From: Candidatus Heimdallarchaeota archaeon
Lineage (GTDB): Archaea; Asgardarchaeota; Heimdallarchaeia; Heimdallarchaeales; Heimdallarchaeaceae
Length of the DNA stretch: 64,000 nt
Reading direction: 5' to 3'
NCBI GenBank assembly: GCA_018238545.1
Contig: JABCTC010000002.1
Location: 64,001 to 128,000 of the forward strand
The position numbers and the translations under genes are program-made. Positions 62,736 through 64,000 of the stretch are shown piece by piece (position 1 is the stretch's first letter; each line of letters begins with the position of its first letter). The notes beneath the pieces are model-generated. The model ran no database searches. It was not told the origin of the DNA and was given only the letters and a program-made list of their open reading frames with translations.

Positions 62736-64000
62736 ATGGTTTCTATAAAGTATGAAAATATAGGCGTTGCATATGGTGATTTTATAGTTGTACAGAACTT
62801 CAATCTTGATATCCCACATGGAACAATTACAACCCTCCTTGGTCCATCAGGATGTGGAAAAACAACCGTTCTGCGAGCTTTAGCAGGATTTGTGGAACCC
62901 TTTGAAGGTAATGTGTTTATAGGTGATAATAATGTTACACTTCTACCTCCTCAGAAGCGAAATACAGCAATGATATTCCAAAATTATGCTTTATGGCCAC
63001 ATCTTACAATTTTCAAGAATGTTGAGTATGGTTTAAAGCTAAGAGAAAGTGATGAGTTAGCTGCGTTGAAAAGCCCATGGTATAGTAGATTTCTATGGGT
63101 TATAAAACCATATTACTTCTTCTTAGGCAAAACTCATAGTAAAGCATTAGAATATCTAAAAGAAGCCAAAGAAGAATATTGTTCAGAAAAGAAAGGAATA
63201 TTACAACTATCAACTTGGTATCTCTTTATTGGATTCAGATGGTTAAAAGCTATATCAAAAGGAATTGATCATTATCACCGAGAGAAAAAAGAACAAGTTG
63301 ATCCAAAATGGGCTTATAGAAGAGAGAAGGTATTCGAAGCATTGAGATTAGTTCATTTAGAAGATCAAGCATTCAAAAATCCAACACAGCTAAGTGGAGG
63401 CCAACAGCAAAGAATTGCGCTGAGTAGGTCTCTAGTAGTCGAACCAGATGTTTTATTATGCGATGAACCCTTGTCGAATCTCGACGCAAAACTCCGTAAA
63501 GAGCTTCGTACCGAGATTCGTTCTATTATCAAAAGTCTCGGTATGACCACTGTTTATGTTACTCACGACCAAACTGAAGCCCTCGCCATCAGTGACCGTA
63601 TTGCTGTCTTCAATATTGGTTTTATCGAACAATATGGCACTCCTACCGAAGTTTTCACTGACCCTCATACTCTCTTTGTTGGTCAATTTATTGGTATTTC
63701 TAGCACTCTTGTTGGCAAAATCATCAAACCCAGTTTAGTTGAATTAGTGGGTGGAGAAACAGTAAAACTTCAAGTTAAGACTGATATTCCTGTTGGAGAA
63801 GAAGTTTCTCTCGTCATCCGTCCAGAAAATGTTAGTTTAACTACAAAATCTGATAGTCCCATTGAAATCGAGATTAATACTATTGAATATCTTGGTACTG
63901 AAGTTAAGATGACAGGAAAACTAAAAGATGATACTATACTCCTTCTCGATGTTGCTGAACGTGCTCATGAATATGCTCAAATGAAAGTAGGGACAAAAAT
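62736..64000 (+). CDS. ABC transporter ATPase of the MalK/PotA group with an 84-residue insertion (partial)
   Basis: This is 421 codons running off the right edge. Walker A GPSGCGKTT (36-44), Q-loop IFQNYAL (Gln82), signature LSGGQQQR from 219, Walker B VLLCDEPLSNLD, H-loop VTHDQTEA and a C-terminal TOBE-like region (VIRPENVSL) are present. In MalK the signature lies about 53 residues after the Q-loop; here it is 137, so about 84 extra residues (roughly 105-190) sit in the helical domain, with WLKAISK and YYFFLGKT-like aromatic stretches. From about 63477 the Arg codons switch from AGA/CGA to CGT. A CTTTTATATTTG-like TATA is near 62690. Confidence 0.9.
   Translation, partial: MVSIKYENIGVAYGDFIVVQNFNLDIPHGTITTLLGPSGCGKTTVLRALAGFVEPFEGNVFIGDNNVTLLPPQKRNTAMIFQNYALWPHLTIFKNVEYGLKLRESDELAALKSPWYSRFLWVIKPYYFFLGKTHSKALEYLKEAKEEYCSEKKGILQLSTWYLFIGFRWLKAISKGIDHYHREKKEQVDPKWAYRREKVFEALRLVHLEDQAFKNPTQLSGGQQQRIALSRSLVVEPDVLLCDEPLSNLDAKLRKELRTEIRSIIKSLGMTTVYVTHDQTEALAISDRIAVFNIGFIEQYGTPTEVFTDPHTLFVGQFIGISSTLVGKIIKPSLVELVGGETVKLQVKTDIPVGEEVSLVIRPENVSLTTKSDSPIEIEINTIEYLGTEVKMTGKLKDDTILLLDVAERAHEYAQMKVGTK

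Noticed and set aside
63365..63738. Short open frames on both strands inside the last ABC gene
   Set aside because: They lie within the intact in-frame ATPase that reads through the whole region.
1..64000. CRISPR array, rRNA or riboswitch
   Set aside because: No regularly spaced direct repeats, rRNA-like blocks or recognisable riboswitch leaders were seen.

Overview
This is AT-rich DNA from an archaeon. The archaeal markers are an archaeal-type membrane LonB protease, the UPF0200/UPF0201 gene pair, an archaeal-type CCA-enzyme homologue, a THUMP-domain TrmG10-like tRNA methylase, a geranylgeranyl-reductase-family flavoprotein, a B-family DNA polymerase and a PyrB/PyrI pair. TATA elements lie 24-30 nt in front of many start codons. 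RING-like zinc proteins, a longin-like protein and lipoprotein-type ABC exporters make an Asgard (Heimdallarchaeia-like) origin plausible, but that placement is inference. There are no rRNA genes and no CRISPR array. One tRNA gene (Gly, anticodon CCC) is visible.

Region by region: 0-7.6 kb is a tightly packed purine operon (purQ-L-E-M-N-F-D). 7.6-10 kb holds pyrimidine genes (pyrI and pyrB on the minus strand, pyrF on plus). 10-12.8 kb has a zinc-ribbon/RING-like protein with a co-transcribed unknown partner and an SplB-like radical SAM enzyme. 12.9-17.2 kb is an electron-transfer-flavoprotein locus (etfB, etfA, an unknown gene, fixC, fixX). 17.3-19 kb has an M42 peptidase and a GNAT acetyltransferase. 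19-24.7 kb is a MacB/LolCDE-like exporter: a 1010-residue permease, one plain ATPase and one ATPase fused to a novel N-terminal domain. 24.7-33 kb contains a GGR-family flavoprotein, a DinB-fold protein, a CDF cation transporter, an unknown membrane-anchored protein, tldE/tldD, an AmrS-like radical SAM enzyme and a decayed tnpB element. 33-42 kb has an ArsR-type regulator, a DNA polymerase B whose exonuclease motifs are lost, several unknowns, a Nudix hydrolase, an MFS transporter and a LarA-like racemase. 42-50 kb is rich in small zinc-ribbon proteins and holds tRNA-Gly, two class V aminotransferase-like paralogues without the PLP lysine, and two more radical SAM proteins. 50-58.6 kb holds lonB, prs and an RNA-processing island (trmG10, rnz, UPF0201, UPF0200, thpR, a degenerate cca). 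58.6-64 kb has a surface protein, a Mre11-like nuclease, a KBL-type PLP enzyme and the start of an ABC ATPase that runs off the window.

How the genes fit together: prs supplies PRPP for the purine and pyrimidine genes. The Etf/Fix genes would feed electrons from flavoprotein dehydrogenases toward quinone or ferredoxin. The tRNA island combines 3'-end processing, base methylation and 2',3'-cyclic phosphate handling.

The most unusual feature is the number of enzyme homologues that keep their fold but have lost catalytic residues: the polymerase exonuclease domain, the CCA enzyme and the two aminotransferase-like proteins. Next come the RING-like proteins, the two ABC ATPases with extra domains, and a tnpB relic with a strongly structured 3' end.
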